NCBI GenBank assembly: GCA_023460975.1
Contig: JAEWOG010000104.1
Coordinates: forward strand, 1-64,000
Source: Actinomycetes bacterium
Lineage (GTDB): Bacteria > Actinomycetota > Actinomycetes > Propionibacteriales > Nocardioidaceae
DNA: 64,000 nucleotides
Direction: 5' to 3'
A program made the position numbers and the translations under genes. Numbering within the stretch: the first letter of the stretch is position 1; each line of letters opens with the position of its first letter. Of this stretch, positions 34,570 to 45,900 are shown piece after piece. Below the pieces are notes generated by a model, which was not told the DNA's origin, searched no databases, and saw only the letters and a program-made list of their open reading frames with translations.

Positions 34570-34935
34570 ATGGAGATCTGGATCAACCCCCGGTGCTCGA
34601 AGTGCCGTACGGCCACGGCCGCGCTGGATGAGGCGGGCGTCGCCTACACGGTGCGCCGCTACCTCGAGGACCCGCCCACCCGCGCAGAGCTCGAGGCGGT
34701 GCTGGCGCGCCTCGACCTGGAGCCGTGGCACATCACGCGCACCTCCGAACCCGACGCCGTCGCGATCAAGGGGCTCTCGCGCACGGCCGAGGACCGCGAT
34801 GCGTGGCTCGACGCGCTGGCCGCGCACCCGAAGCTGATCCAGCGGCCGATCATCACCGCCGACGACGGCACCGCGGTCCTCGGGCGGGACGAGGAGTCGC
34901 TGGCCGCCGTGATCGATGCGGCCGCACGGGGCTAG
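34570..34935 (+). CDS. ArsC/Spx-family (arsenate reductase-like) protein
   Basis: A 121-residue thioredoxin-fold ArsC-family protein. The N-terminal redox motif is NPRCSKCRTA (CSKC near residues 9-12), with the following helix ALDEAGVAY and the RPI motif in IQRPIITADDG typical of ArsC. It could reduce arsenate with a thiol partner or act as a general redox protein. Starts at ATG 34570 behind GGAG. Confidence 0.83.
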   Translation: MEIWINPRCSKCRTATAALDEAGVAYTVRRYLEDPPTRAELEAVLARLDLEPWHITRTSEPDAVAIKGLSRTAEDRDAWLDALAAHPKLIQRPIITADDGTAVLGRDEESLAAVIDAAARG

Positions 34936-34945
34936 CGTGGGCGCC

Positions 34946-35284
34946 ATGACGGACTGGCGTGCGGACCTGGTCGAGCAGATCCGGGGACTCGTCCTCGGCA
35001 CCGACGAGCACATCACCGAGGACATCAAGTGGCGCAAGCCGTCCAACCCGGACGGGGTGCCGACCTTCACCTGCGACGGCCTGCTGTGCACGGTGGAGAC
35101 GTACAAGGACAAGGTGAAGGTGACCTTCGCCAAGGGTGCGTCGTTGCCCGACCCGACCGGGGTGTTCAATGCGAGCCTCGACGCGGGGACCCGTCGTGCC
35201 GTCGACGTCCGCGACGGTGACGCCTTCGACGAGGACGCCTTCACCGAGATCGTGCGCGCGGCGGTGGCGTTCAACCGTTCCTGA
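34946..35284 (+). CDS. DUF1801 domain protein
   Basis: A 112-residue YdhG/DUF1801-like protein, recognised by DEHITEDIKWRKPSNPDGVPTF reduced to its core IKWRKP, and CTVETYKDKVKVTF. The family is uncharacterised. ATG 34946 follows TAGCGT (34933-34938) by 7 nt; the hexamer overlaps the arsC-like stop codon. Confidence 0.72.
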   Translation: MTDWRADLVEQIRGLVLGTDEHITEDIKWRKPSNPDGVPTFTCDGLLCTVETYKDKVKVTFAKGASLPDPTGVFNASLDAGTRRAVDVRDGDAFDEDAFTEIVRAAVAFNRS

Positions 35285-35388
35285 GCGGCCCGTCGTGGGA
35301 GCGCACCACCTCGGCGTCCTCGGACGTCTCGGCGTGGGTGGCGTCAGGAGGGGTCGCATGTGCGGGCGGTCAGGGGCACGATGAGCCC

Positions 35389-36288
35389 ATGCGTATCGGA
35401 CAGCAGGTCTCCTACTTCTCGTGGCCGTGCGCTCCGGCGTCGATCGGGCCGCAGTTCGCGTCCATCGCCCGGTGGGCAGAGACTGCCGGCGCGGAGACGC
35501 TGTGGGTGATGGACCACCTGTGGCAGATCGAGTCGATCGGTCCGCCTGAGGCGGAGATGCTGGAGGCGTACACGACGCTGGGCTTCGCGGCAGGCGTCAC
35601 CTCGCGCATCGAGCTGGGCGCGATGGTCGGGGCCGTGACGATGCGCAACCCGGCACTGCTGGTCAAGACGATCACGACCCTGGACGTGCTCTCGGGTGGC
35701 CGGGCGTGGATGGGCATCGGCGCCGCCTGGTTCGAGGCGGAGAACGTGGGCTACGGGCTGGACTTCCCGCCGGTGGCCGAGCGGTTCGTACGGCTGGAGG
35801 ACACGCTCCGGCTCGCGCGGCAGATGTGGTCGGGCGACGACTCACCCTTCGACGGGGAGGGGTTCACCGCGCCTCGCCCGCTCACCTCGCCCCTGCCCGT
35901 ACGGACCCCGCCCGTCCTCATCGGCGGGGTGGGTGAGCGCAAGACCCTGCGGATGGTGGCGCAGTACGCGGACGCGACGAACATCTTCGACGGTGGGCCG
36001 GAGTTCGTGGGCGGCAAGCTGGCCGTGCTGCGCCGGCACTGCGAGGAGCTGGGCCGCGACTACGACGAGATCCGCAAGACCGTGCTGACCCGCATCAGCC
36101 TCTCGGCCCGCGGCGGCGTCGCGGCGCCGTCGGGGGAGACGACCATGTCGGTGGCCGAGGCCCTCGACAAGTTGGGTCGGCTCGCAGAGGTGGGCGTCGA
36201 TACCGCGATCCTCGGCATGGGCAACGACACCGACGAGGGCTCGTACGAGTTCCTCGCCGAGCTCATTCGGCAGGCTGAGGCGCTCTGA
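35389..36288 (+). CDS. F420-dependent LLM-class oxidoreductase
   Basis: A 299-residue luciferase-like (beta/alpha)8 barrel of the TIGR03560 type: ETLWVMDHLWQIESIGPPEA in its early part, RIELGAMVGAVTMRNPALLVK, and DVLSGGRAWMGIGAAWFEAE. Members use coenzyme F420 in actinobacteria; the substrate is unknown. ATG 35389 was chosen because the MRIGQQVSYF start matches the family; upstream frame has no similarity. Confidence 0.87.
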   Translation: MRIGQQVSYFSWPCAPASIGPQFASIARWAETAGAETLWVMDHLWQIESIGPPEAEMLEAYTTLGFAAGVTSRIELGAMVGAVTMRNPALLVKTITTLDVLSGGRAWMGIGAAWFEAENVGYGLDFPPVAERFVRLEDTLRLARQMWSGDDSPFDGEGFTAPRPLTSPLPVRTPPVLIGGVGERKTLRMVAQYADATNIFDGGPEFVGGKLAVLRRHCEELGRDYDEIRKTVLTRISLSARGGVAAPSGETTMSVAEALDKLGRLAEVGVDTAILGMGNDTDEGSYEFLAELIRQAEAL

Positions 36289-36309
36289 TCCGAGCGCCGC
36301 GAACGTCGC

Positions 36310-37275
36310 TCAGTTGAGTGGTTCGAGCGTCAGGTCGACGAGGCTGACCTTGGGCCCTCCGGAGCGGTCGAGCAGCCACCACCCAGCCTCAGCGCCTTCG
36401 ATGATGCGCGCCTTGGTCCACCCTCGGGGGAGCTTAGGGCGGAACTGCTCGCCGGTGGCGAGGTCGAGGAGGCGCTGCTTTCCCTTGTCGGGGCCAGAGG
36501 CGAAGTGCGGGGTGAGGATCGCCCAGCGGCCGTCGGAGGTGAACGCGCCGTCGATGCCATGCTTGCCGGGCATGCGCTTGTAGCCGGACTCCTCCCACAC
36601 CTTGCGGAGCACGCGCCCGCCGGCGTCGACCTCGACGCAGGAGGAGAAGTCGGAGCCGTACTTGTTGGTCGAGCCGCGGTCGGATCCCTCGACGAAGACG
36701 TACCGGTGCTCCGGCGTGGTCAGGGTGGCCCCAATCGTCACGCGATTGGCGTCGTCCTGGGCATGGCCGCCGAAACGGTCGCCCGGGAACTCGGCCGCGT
36801 CGAGCGGGAACGGTGACGACCAGCCCGAGAAGTCGGGGGCCAGTTCGGCGAGCCCGGGCGTCTCCTGGCTGAGCATGCTGTGGGCGAGGACGACGAGCCA
36901 CGGGCCGTCCCCGGTGCGCTTCGGGGCGATGCGGTCGAGCCGCGCCGCGCTGTCGTGCACGGCGAAGCCCTCGGTCCCCGCGGGCGCTCGCAGCGGCGTC
37001 TCGGTGCCGTCCCGGTCGACACGTGTCGCGGTGCCGGGTTCGGTCAGCACGACCAGGCCGTCGCCGTCGTCGAGGGTCACGGGCGTGTGCTGCGAGAACG
37101 CCTCGTGCTGGAGTGCCGTCGGGGTCAGTTCGCTGACCATCTCAGGCGTGATGAGAAGCAGGGTGGCCGCGAAGGTGGGCCGAGGTCCTTCGGACGTGAG
37201 CACCAGCGTCCCGTCGCGCAGGACGCGGGCCGTACGGTCGAACGGGAAGTGGCCCTCGGGCAACTCGATGCTCAT
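36310..37275 (-). CDS. Conserved hypothetical protein, beta-rich
   Basis: A 321-residue protein that I do not recognise. It is rich in strand-turn repeats (GDGLVVLTEPG, GRVLRKVWEESGY, SDGRWAILTPHF, WWLLDRSGG) that suggest a beta-propeller-like fold. There is no signal peptide or membrane segment, so it is probably cytoplasmic. TAGAGT on the minus strand (37282-37287) ends 6 nt before ATG 37275: leaderless. Confidence 0.6.
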   Translation of the reverse strand: MSIELPEGHFPFDRTARVLRDGTLVLTSEGPRPTFAATLLLITPEMVSELTPTALQHEAFSQHTPVTLDDGDGLVVLTEPGTATRVDRDGTETPLRAPAGTEGFAVHDSAARLDRIAPKRTGDGPWLVVLAHSMLSQETPGLAELAPDFSGWSSPFPLDAAEFPGDRFGGHAQDDANRVTIGATLTTPEHRYVFVEGSDRGSTNKYGSDFSSCVEVDAGGRVLRKVWEESGYKRMPGKHGIDGAFTSDGRWAILTPHFASGPDKGKQRLLDLATGEQFRPKLPRGWTKARIIEGAEAGWWLLDRSGGPKVSLVDLTLEPLN

Positions 37276-37758
37276 GGCGGGACTCTAGGGCGCGTGGCTC
37301 CGGCGGCGGCCTTGACGCATGCTTCGGATCGCGCCGACGCGGCGCAGCGCGACTTCACGGCGCTGGAGACGACGGTGGCCGGGCTCGACGCAGGCGAGGA
37401 GGGACTCGACGCCGGCCTCACGCAACGTCATGGCCCCCGGTCGTACGAACAACCACCCACCATGACGTCCGCCGAGCAGGGTCAAGCCCACCCGACGGGT
37501 CCGGAACCCGAAGGCTCAGTGTCGCCGCTGGCAGCGCGGGATCGGTGAACACGATCCACCAGAACTGCGTGGCCTGCGATTCGTCGTAGTGGTCGGATCG
37601 CGGCTGCCGCTCGCGCCTCATGGCACGTACGACGAGTCGGCGGAGACGTCACTGTGGTTCTGATCCGAAGCGATCCGCGTGGCGCTGCGGTAGTAAAGGG
37701 CACTCGCGGCGAAAAGCAGCGCTCCGCGCACCCGAAACACGTACCAGCAGCCCCCACC
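37276..37758. other. 483-bp region without a convincing gene
   Basis: Two short minus-strand frames overlap here: 37418-37621 (67 codons, with the plausible stretch QFWWIVFTDPALPAATLSL) and 37285-37491 in another frame (GGRHGGWLFVRPGAM). They could be the two pieces of a frameshifted gene, but neither is recognisable. The leaderless promoter of the gene at 36310 lies at its left end. Probably decayed or non-coding sequence. Confidence 0.4.
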
Positions 37759-38988
37759 TCACGCCAGCCCGAGCGCGTAGGCCTCTTCCCACAGCTCCTC
37801 GCGCACCTGCGGGTGGGCGGCTTCACGGATCAGGTTGGCCGCCTGTTCCTTCTCGCTGCGTCCGCGCATCCACGCGACGCCTTGCTCGGTGACCACGGCC
37901 GTGTGCTGGTACGAGGTCACGGGCTCGTCCAGCAGCGGCACGATCGTGGAGACGTCGGCGCGCGGGTGCCAGGAGCGCAGAGCCATGAAGGCCTGACCGC
38001 CACGCGCGTGGCTGGCGCCGACGGTGAAGTCGGTCTGGCCACCAAACCCTGAGTAGATCCGCGCGTTGATGCGCGAGGCATTGGCCTGGTCGAAGAGGTC
38101 GACCTGCAGGGCCGTGTTGATCGACGTCATGCCCGGCTGCTGCGCGATGGTCGCGGGGGAGTTGGTGACCTCGGTGCGGGTGAGGCGTACGCGGGGATTG
38201 CGGTCCAGCCACGCGTACAGCTCCGCACTGCCGAAGACGAACGACGTCACGATCGGCACCTCAGAGTCCAGCGCGCCCGCGTGTTCCAGCGCCAGGACGC
38301 CGTCACTGAACATCTCGGTCCAGATGCGCAGCCCACGCCGGTCGACGAGTCGCGAGACGGTGGCGTCGGGGACCTCGCCGATGCCCGCCTGGAGGGTGGC
38401 GCCGTCGGCCACCTCAGCCGCCACGAGTGCGCCGATGTGGGCGGCGTCGTCACCCGGCTGGCCGGCGACGTGACTCACCAGCGGTACGTCCACCTCGACG
38501 CCCAGGTCGAAGGAGTCGACCGAGATCTCCGCGTCGCCGAACGTCCACGGCATCTGCGCGTTCATCTGCGCGACCACGAGGGCACCGCGTTCGCGTGCTG
38601 CCGCGATCGCGGCCGGCATGACGTTGACCTCGACGCCCAGCGACACCTTGCCGTCACGTGGAAGCGTCGTGTGGACGATGACCACGTCCGGGGCGCAGGC
38701 CGACTCGTACAGCCTGGGAACCATCGACAGCCGCGTCGGCACGTACGCCAGCCGCGGGTGCTTGCGTACGCCAGGCCCGACGAACGTGGTCTCCGGCACG
38801 ATGCCCTCGTGCAGCGGAAGGCCCGGTTGCAGGTTCAGCCCGTGCAGGACGGCCTGCTCGAGTTGTCCCAGGACCTCGCCGAGCACCGTGATCGGGCTCG
38901 CGTGGTTGCCGCTGATGACGATGCGCGGGTTCCCGTGACCAAGGGCCGCGACGCGCTGGACGACTTCTTCGACGTTGACGATGCGCAC
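37759..38988 (-). CDS. Acetyl-CoA hydrolase / CoA-transferase family protein
   Basis: A 409-residue class I CoA-transferase-type enzyme (4-hydroxybutyrate CoA-transferase / acetyl-CoA hydrolase family). Landmarks are QAGIGEVPDATVSRLVD, the catalytic Glu in RIWTEMFSDGVLALEHAG and the C-terminal FGGQTDFTVGASHARGGQAF. It exchanges CoA between carboxylic acids; the donor and acceptor are not evident. GTG 38988 (VRIVNVEEVV) has AAGG upstream; a longer frame to 39036 is cysteine-rich and unlike the family. Confidence 0.88.
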   Translation of the reverse strand: MRIVNVEEVVQRVAALGHGNPRIVISGNHASPITVLGEVLGQLEQAVLHGLNLQPGLPLHEGIVPETTFVGPGVRKHPRLAYVPTRLSMVPRLYESACAPDVVIVHTTLPRDGKVSLGVEVNVMPAAIAAARERGALVVAQMNAQMPWTFGDAEISVDSFDLGVEVDVPLVSHVAGQPGDDAAHIGALVAAEVADGATLQAGIGEVPDATVSRLVDRRGLRIWTEMFSDGVLALEHAGALDSEVPIVTSFVFGSAELYAWLDRNPRVRLTRTEVTNSPATIAQQPGMTSINTALQVDLFDQANASRINARIYSGFGGQTDFTVGASHARGGQAFMALRSWHPRADVSTIVPLLDEPVTSYQHTAVVTEQGVAWMRGRSEKEQAANLIREAAHPQVREELWEEAYALGLA

Positions 38989-39091
38989 GAGACAACCTTG
39001 GCACGAGAGCCAGCGTGAGCAGCGGCTGTGGGCCACAAGTCCCGTGTCGCGGTGGGCGTGTTGTCCCGCAAGGGGCGCCGCCCGAGGTGGC

Positions 39092-39862
39092 TCAGCGCCG
39101 ACGCTTCACCTTCACGGTGTTGTTGGGGCCACGCACGGACACCTTGGTGGCTCCCTTCCGCACCCGGACGGTGTTGTTGCCGCCGACGATCTTGAGCGTC
39201 TTGAGGGTGGTGAAGGTGGCGGTGGTGTTGGCCACACGCAGCGTCGCACGCGTGCTCTTGCCCGCCCGGATCGTGTGGTTGCCGCCGGTCGCCTTGAGGG
39301 TCGTGACGCCCAGTGCGGTCACGGTGTTGTTGGCCGACGCCACGACGGCCTTGCTGACCCTGCCCCGCACGGTCACGGTGTTGTTGCCGCTGGTGACATC
39401 CACCAAGGTCGCGTCACCGTTGACGCTGACTGTGGTGTTGGGCTGGTCGACCTCGAGCAGTGACACGCCCGAGCCGATGGAGACGGTGCTGTTGCCCGCC
39501 TGCGCTGTGGCAGAGGTGGCCTCGCCCACGGTCACCGTGTTGTTGGGGCCGACGATGCTGAGCGCTCCCACGGACCCGGCGGCGGTCACGTCACTGTTGG
39601 CAACATCGAGGTGCAGGTTCGTGGCGGACGCGAGGGTCACCGTCAGGTTGGCTCCACTCAGGTGCACGTCGCCGCACGCGCCGGCCAGCACGACGTCGGT
39701 GTTGGAGACCTCCAGGTTGACCGCTTCGCCTGTGCAGGTGACCTGAGTCGGCTCAGCGTGTGCGGGGGCCACGGCGACGGCCACCATGGCGGGCGTCGCG
39801 AGCGCGACGGCAAGCAGGGCACCGCGCGAGCGGGCAGCGAGGGAACGGGGCGCGAGGGACAC
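39092..39862 (-). CDS. Secreted DUF3060 beta-helix protein
   Basis: A 256-residue exported protein. Residues 1-36 are a signal peptide (ALLAVALATPAMVAVAVAPAHA). The remainder is about ten ~20-residue repeats built on N-[NT]-T-V-x-V cores (GPNNTVTV, SGNNTVTV, SANNTVTA, GGNNTVRV, GPNNTVKV), the DUF3060 pattern, which would coil into a right-handed beta-helix with an asparagine ladder. The C-terminus is basic (VKVKRRR). GTG 39862 has AGGAGA 5 nt upstream. Function unknown, possibly cell-surface. Confidence 0.82.
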   Translation of the reverse strand: MSLAPRSLAARSRGALLAVALATPAMVAVAVAPAHAEPTQVTCTGEAVNLEVSNTDVVLAGACGDVHLSGANLTVTLASATNLHLDVANSDVTAAGSVGALSIVGPNNTVTVGEATSATAQAGNSTVSIGSGVSLLEVDQPNTTVSVNGDATLVDVTSGNNTVTVRGRVSKAVVASANNTVTALGVTTLKATGGNHTIRAGKSTRATLRVANTTATFTTLKTLKIVGGNNTVRVRKGATKVSVRGPNNTVKVKRRR

Positions 39863-39915
39863 GAGATCTCCTGGACGTGGTCGGTGTCGACGTGGCACAG
39901 GGGCCGCCTACCCGT

Positions 39916-40052
39916 TAACCAGTGTGCGAAACCCGACGATGTTGGTTAGCCTCGTCCCCGTGTGGACCCGCTGATGACCTCGCCCGCGACCAGGCCCGAG
40001 CAACTGCTCATTGCGCCGGACGGGTGGCTCTCCATCCCAGCAAAGGTCCTGC
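39916..40052 (+). promoter_or_regulatory. Leader region of the ABC-F gene with a four-codon upstream ORF
   Basis: TAGCCT at 39947-39952 is a likely -10 and is preceded by an inverted repeat TAACCA (39916-39921) / TGGTTA (39943-39948). A GTG at 39960, 7 nt after the -10, opens a leaderless mini-ORF, GTG TGG ACC CGC TGA (M-W-T-R). About 90 nt of leader separate it from the ABC-F start. Upstream ORFs of this type often control resistance ABC-F genes by ribosome stalling; here that is inference. Confidence 0.35.
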
Positions 40053-41741
<1,689 letters not shown>

Positions 41742-41755
41742 GGCCGAGCCGCTGC

Positions 41756-41814
41756 TAGGATCGAGGCGCTCGAACATCCTTTAACGATCCGTCCTGTGAG
41801 GCGGAGAAGGAGGT
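41756..41814 (+). promoter_or_regulatory. PyrR-responsive leader of carAB-pyrD-pyrK-pyrF
   Basis: TAGGAT at 41756-41761 is the likely -10, placing the mRNA start near 41768. From 41774 to 41814 the leader repeats the pyrR leader almost base for base: ACATCCTTTAAC, then TCCTGTGAGGC with the PyrR consensus, then GGAGAAGGAGGT. TCCTT can pair with AAGGA and hide the Shine-Dalgarno sequence, here 5 nt before GTG 41820. The bases that differ between the two leaders are confined to the loop between the stems. Confidence 0.85.
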
Positions 41815-41819
41815 ACGGC

Positions 41820-42974
41820 GTGCCGCTGCATGCCACCCGAAAGCCGGCCCTGTTGGTCCTTGAGGACGGCCGGACATTCCGAGGCGAGTCGTTCGGTGCC
41901 GAAGGCGAGACCTTCGGTGAGGCAGTGTTCTCCACCGGCATGACCGGTTATCAGGAGACGCTGTCCGACCCGAGCTACCACCGCCAGGTCGTCGTGATGA
42001 CCGCGCCCCACGTCGGCAACACCGGCATGAACGACGAGGACCTCGAGTCCCGTCGCATCTGGGTCGCCGGCTACGTCGTGCGCGACCCTGCCCGGGTTCC
42101 GTCCAACTGGCGTTCGCAACGCTCCCTGGCCGATGACCTGCGTGAGCAGGGCGTCGTCGGGATCAGCGGCGTCGACACGCGCGCCCTGACCCGTCACCTG
42201 CGCGAGCGCGGCGCCATGCGCGTGGGCATCTCCACGGTGGACACCGATCCCGAGGTGCTCCTGGTCAAGGTGCGCGAGTCCGCCGAGATGAGCGGCGCCA
42301 ACCTGTCCGAGGCCGTCTCCGTGAGCGAGGCGTACGTGGTGCCCGCTCAGGGGGAGAAGCGGTTCACCGTCGCGGCCCTCGACCTGGGGATCAAGGCGAA
42401 CACGCCGCGCATGATGGCCGAGCGCGGCATCGAGGTGCACGTGCTTCCGGCCACCGCCTCCATCGAGGACGTGCTGGCGGTGCAGCCCGATGGGTTGTTC
42501 TTCTCCAACGGACCCGGCGACCCGGCAGCCACCACCGGTCAGGTCGAGTTGCTGCAGGCCGCGCTGGGTCGCGACCTGCCGTACTTCGGGATCTGCTTCG
42601 GCAACCAGCTCTTCGGCCGCGCACTGGGCTTCGACACCTACAAGCTCAAGTACGGCCACCGCGGCATCAACCAGCCCGTCATGGACCGTACGACCGGCAA
42701 GGTCGAGGTGACTGCCCACAACCACGGTTTCGCGGTTGACGCGCCGCTGACGGGCTCGACGAGCACGCCGTACGGCGACGCGGTCGTGAGCCATGTCTGC
42801 CTCAACGACGACGTGGTCGAGGGCCTCGAGCTCCGCAGCGCGTCGGGCGCTCTGAAGGCCTTCTCGGTCCAGTACCACCCCGAGGCTGCCGCCGGCCCGC
42901 ACGACGCGGCGTACCTCTTCGATCGGTTCTGCCAGCTGATGGCCGACGCCACCTCGACCCCCCAGGAGGCCTGA
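41820..42974 (+). CDS. carA: Carbamoyl-phosphate synthase small subunit
   Basis: The glutamine amidotransferase subunit that feeds ammonia to CarB for pyrimidine and arginine synthesis. It has 384 residues. The N-terminal domain has LEDGRTFRGESFG and STGMTGYQETLSDPSY. The class I amidotransferase domain has the nucleophile in YFGICFGNQLFGRALG and the His-Glu pair in VQYHPEAAAGP. GTG 41820 (VPLHATRKP) has an ideal Shine-Dalgarno sequence inside the PyrR element. The carB ATG follows one base after the stop. Confidence 0.96.
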   Translation: MPLHATRKPALLVLEDGRTFRGESFGAEGETFGEAVFSTGMTGYQETLSDPSYHRQVVVMTAPHVGNTGMNDEDLESRRIWVAGYVVRDPARVPSNWRSQRSLADDLREQGVVGISGVDTRALTRHLRERGAMRVGISTVDTDPEVLLVKVRESAEMSGANLSEAVSVSEAYVVPAQGEKRFTVAALDLGIKANTPRMMAERGIEVHVLPATASIEDVLAVQPDGLFFSNGPGDPAATTGQVELLQAALGRDLPYFGICFGNQLFGRALGFDTYKLKYGHRGINQPVMDRTTGKVEVTAHNHGFAVDAPLTGSTSTPYGDAVVSHVCLNDDVVEGLELRSASGALKAFSVQYHPEAAAGPHDAAYLFDRFCQLMADATSTPQEA

Positions 42975-42975
42975 G

Positions 42976-45900
42976 ATGCCGAAGCGCGACGACATCAAGT
43001 CCGTGATGGTGATCGGCTCCGGCCCGATCATCATCGGGCAGGCCTGCGAGTTCGACTACTCGGGAACCCAGGCGTGCCGGGTGCTCAAGGAGGAGGGCCT
43101 GCGGGTCGTCCTGGTCAACTCCAACCCGGCCACGATCATGACCGACCCCGAGTTCGCCGACGCCACCTACGTCGAGCCGATCACTCCCGAGTACGTCGAG
43201 AAGGTCATCGCCAAGGAGCGCCCCGACGCGCTGCTGGCGACGCTTGGCGGCCAGACGGCGTTGAACTGCGCGATGGACCTGGACCGACTCGGCATCCTCG
43301 ACAAGTACGGCGTGGAGCTCATCGGTGCCTCGATCGAGGCCATCGACCGCGGCGAGAACCGCCAGGAATTCAAGAAGATCGTTGACCAGCTGGGCGGCGA
43401 GTCCGCGCGATCGGTGATCTGTCACACCGTTGAGGACCTCCTCAGCGGCGCCAAGGAGCTGGGCTACCCGATGGTGGTGCGCCCCTCCTTCACGATGGGC
43501 GGCACCGGGTCGGGGATGGCCTACAACGAGGCCGACCTGCTCCGCATCGGCGGCGGCGGCCTCGCCGCGTCGCCGACGAGCGAGGTCCTGCTGGAGGAGT
43601 CGATCCTCGGCTGGAAGGAGTACGAGCTGGAGGTGATGCGGGACAAGAACGACAACTCCGTCATCGTCTGCTCGATCGAGAACTTCGACCCGATGGGCGT
43701 CCACACGGGTGACTCGATCACCGTCGCGCCCGCGATGACGCTCACCGACCGTGAATACCAGAAGATGCGCGACCTCGCGATCGCCATCATTCGCGCCGTG
43801 GGCGTCGACACCGGCGGCTGCAACATCCAGTACGCCGTCAACCCCGCTGATGGCCGCCTGATCGTCATCGAGATGAACCCCCGGGTCTCGCGCTCCAGCG
43901 CCCTGGCCTCGAAGGCGACGGGGTTCCCGATCGCCAAGATCGCCGCGAAGGTCGCCATCGGCTACACCCTCGACGAGATCCGCAACGACATCACCGAGGA
44001 GACCCCGGCCTCCTTCGAGCCGGCCCTCGACTACGTCGTGGTCAAGGTGCCCCGGTTCGCGTTCGAGAAGTTCCCGGGCGCCGACCCGACGCTGACCACG
44101 CACATGAAGTCGGTGGGTGAGGCCATGGCGATCGGTCGCAACTTCACCGAGGCGCTGCAGAAGGCGTTGCGCTCCCTGGAGTCGAAGGACGCCCCGTTCA
44201 CGTGGGTGAAGGACTTCGACGCCGAGCTCGGCTCCGAGGCCACCAAGGCGGCGCTGCTGGAGGAGATCCGCACGCCGCACGACGGTCGCCTCAAGAAGGT
44301 CATGGACGCGATCCGCGCCGGTGCCACCGCTGAGGAGATCCACGCCTCGACCGCCATCGACCCGTGGTTCGTCGACCAGCTCGCCCTCATCAACGAGATC
44401 GCGCTGGAGATCATCGACGCCCCCGAGCTGACCCCCGAGATTCTCCGTCTGGCCAAGCGCCACGGCTTCTCGGACGTCCAGCTGGGCGCGATGCGCGGCC
44501 TGTCCGCCGACGTCGTGCGCGGCGTACGGCACGCGCTGGGCATCCGCCCCGTCTACAAGACGGTCGACACGTGCGCGGCCGAGTTCGCGGCCCAGACGCC
44601 CTACCACTACTCCTCCTACGACGAGGAGACCGAGGTGCGTCCCCGCGCCGAGGGCAAGGAAGCCGTGATCATCCTGGGCTCGGGGCCCAACCGCATCGGG
44701 CAGGGGATCGAGTTCGACTACTCGTGCGTCCACGCCTCGCTCGCCCTGGCCGAGGCCGGGTACGAGACGATCATGGTCAACTGCAACCCGGAGACGGTCT
44801 CGACCGACTACGACACCTCTGACCGGTTGTACTTCGAGCCGCTCACCCTGGAGGACGTCCTCGAGATCGTCCACGCGGAGCAGCAGGCGGGCCCCGTGGC
44901 GGGCGTCATCTGCCAGCTGGGCGGCCAGACCCCGCTGGGGCTGGCCCAGGGCCTCGCGGACGCAGGGGTGCCGATCGTGGGCACCTCGCCCGAGGCGATC
45001 CACCTCGCGGAGGAGCGGGGCGAGTTCGGTCGCGTGCTCGCCGACGCCGGTCTGCCCGCGCCCAAGCACGGCACGGCGACCTCGTACGCCGAGGCGCAGC
45101 GCATCGCCCACGAGATCGGCTACCCGGTCCTGGTGCGACCCTCGTACGTCCTGGGCGGACGAGGCATGGAGATCGTCTACGACGACGGCCAGCTCGAGGC
45201 ATACCTGGAGAAGTACGTCTCCGCAGGTCTGATCAACTCCCGCGCCCCCGTGTTGGTGGACCGCTTCCTCGACGACGCCGTCGAGATCGATGTCGACGCC
45301 CTCTATGACGGCACCGAACTGTTCCTCGGCGGCGTGATGGAGCACATCGAGGAGGCTGGGATCCACTCCGGCGACTCCTCGTGCGCCCTGCCGCCGATCA
45401 CGCTCGGGCCGGAGGAGATCGACCGAATCCGCACCTCCACCGAGGCCATCGCCCGGGGGATCGGCGTACGCGGCCTGCTGAACATCCAGTTCGCCCTGGC
45501 CTCCGACGTGCTCTACGTGCTGGAGGCCAACCCGCGCGCCTCGCGCACGGTGCCCTTCGTCTCGAAGGCGACGGCGACCCCGATGGCCAAGGCCGCGGCC
45601 CGAGTGATGCTCGGCGAGACGATCGCGGATCTGCGCGCTTGCGGCCTGTTGCCCGCCGAGGGCGATGGCGGACATCTGCCCGCTGGCTCCCCGATCGCGG
45701 TGAAGGAGGCGGTGCTGCCGTTCAACCGGTTCAAGACCGAAGACGGACGCACCGTCGACACCATCTTGGGCCCGGAGATGCGTTCCACGGGTGAGGTCAT
45801 GGGCTTCGACGCCTTCTTCGGCACTGCGTTCGCCAAGGCGCAGACGGCTGCGTACGGCGCACTGCCGCTGTCGGGCAAGGTGTTCGTCTCGGTCGCCAAC

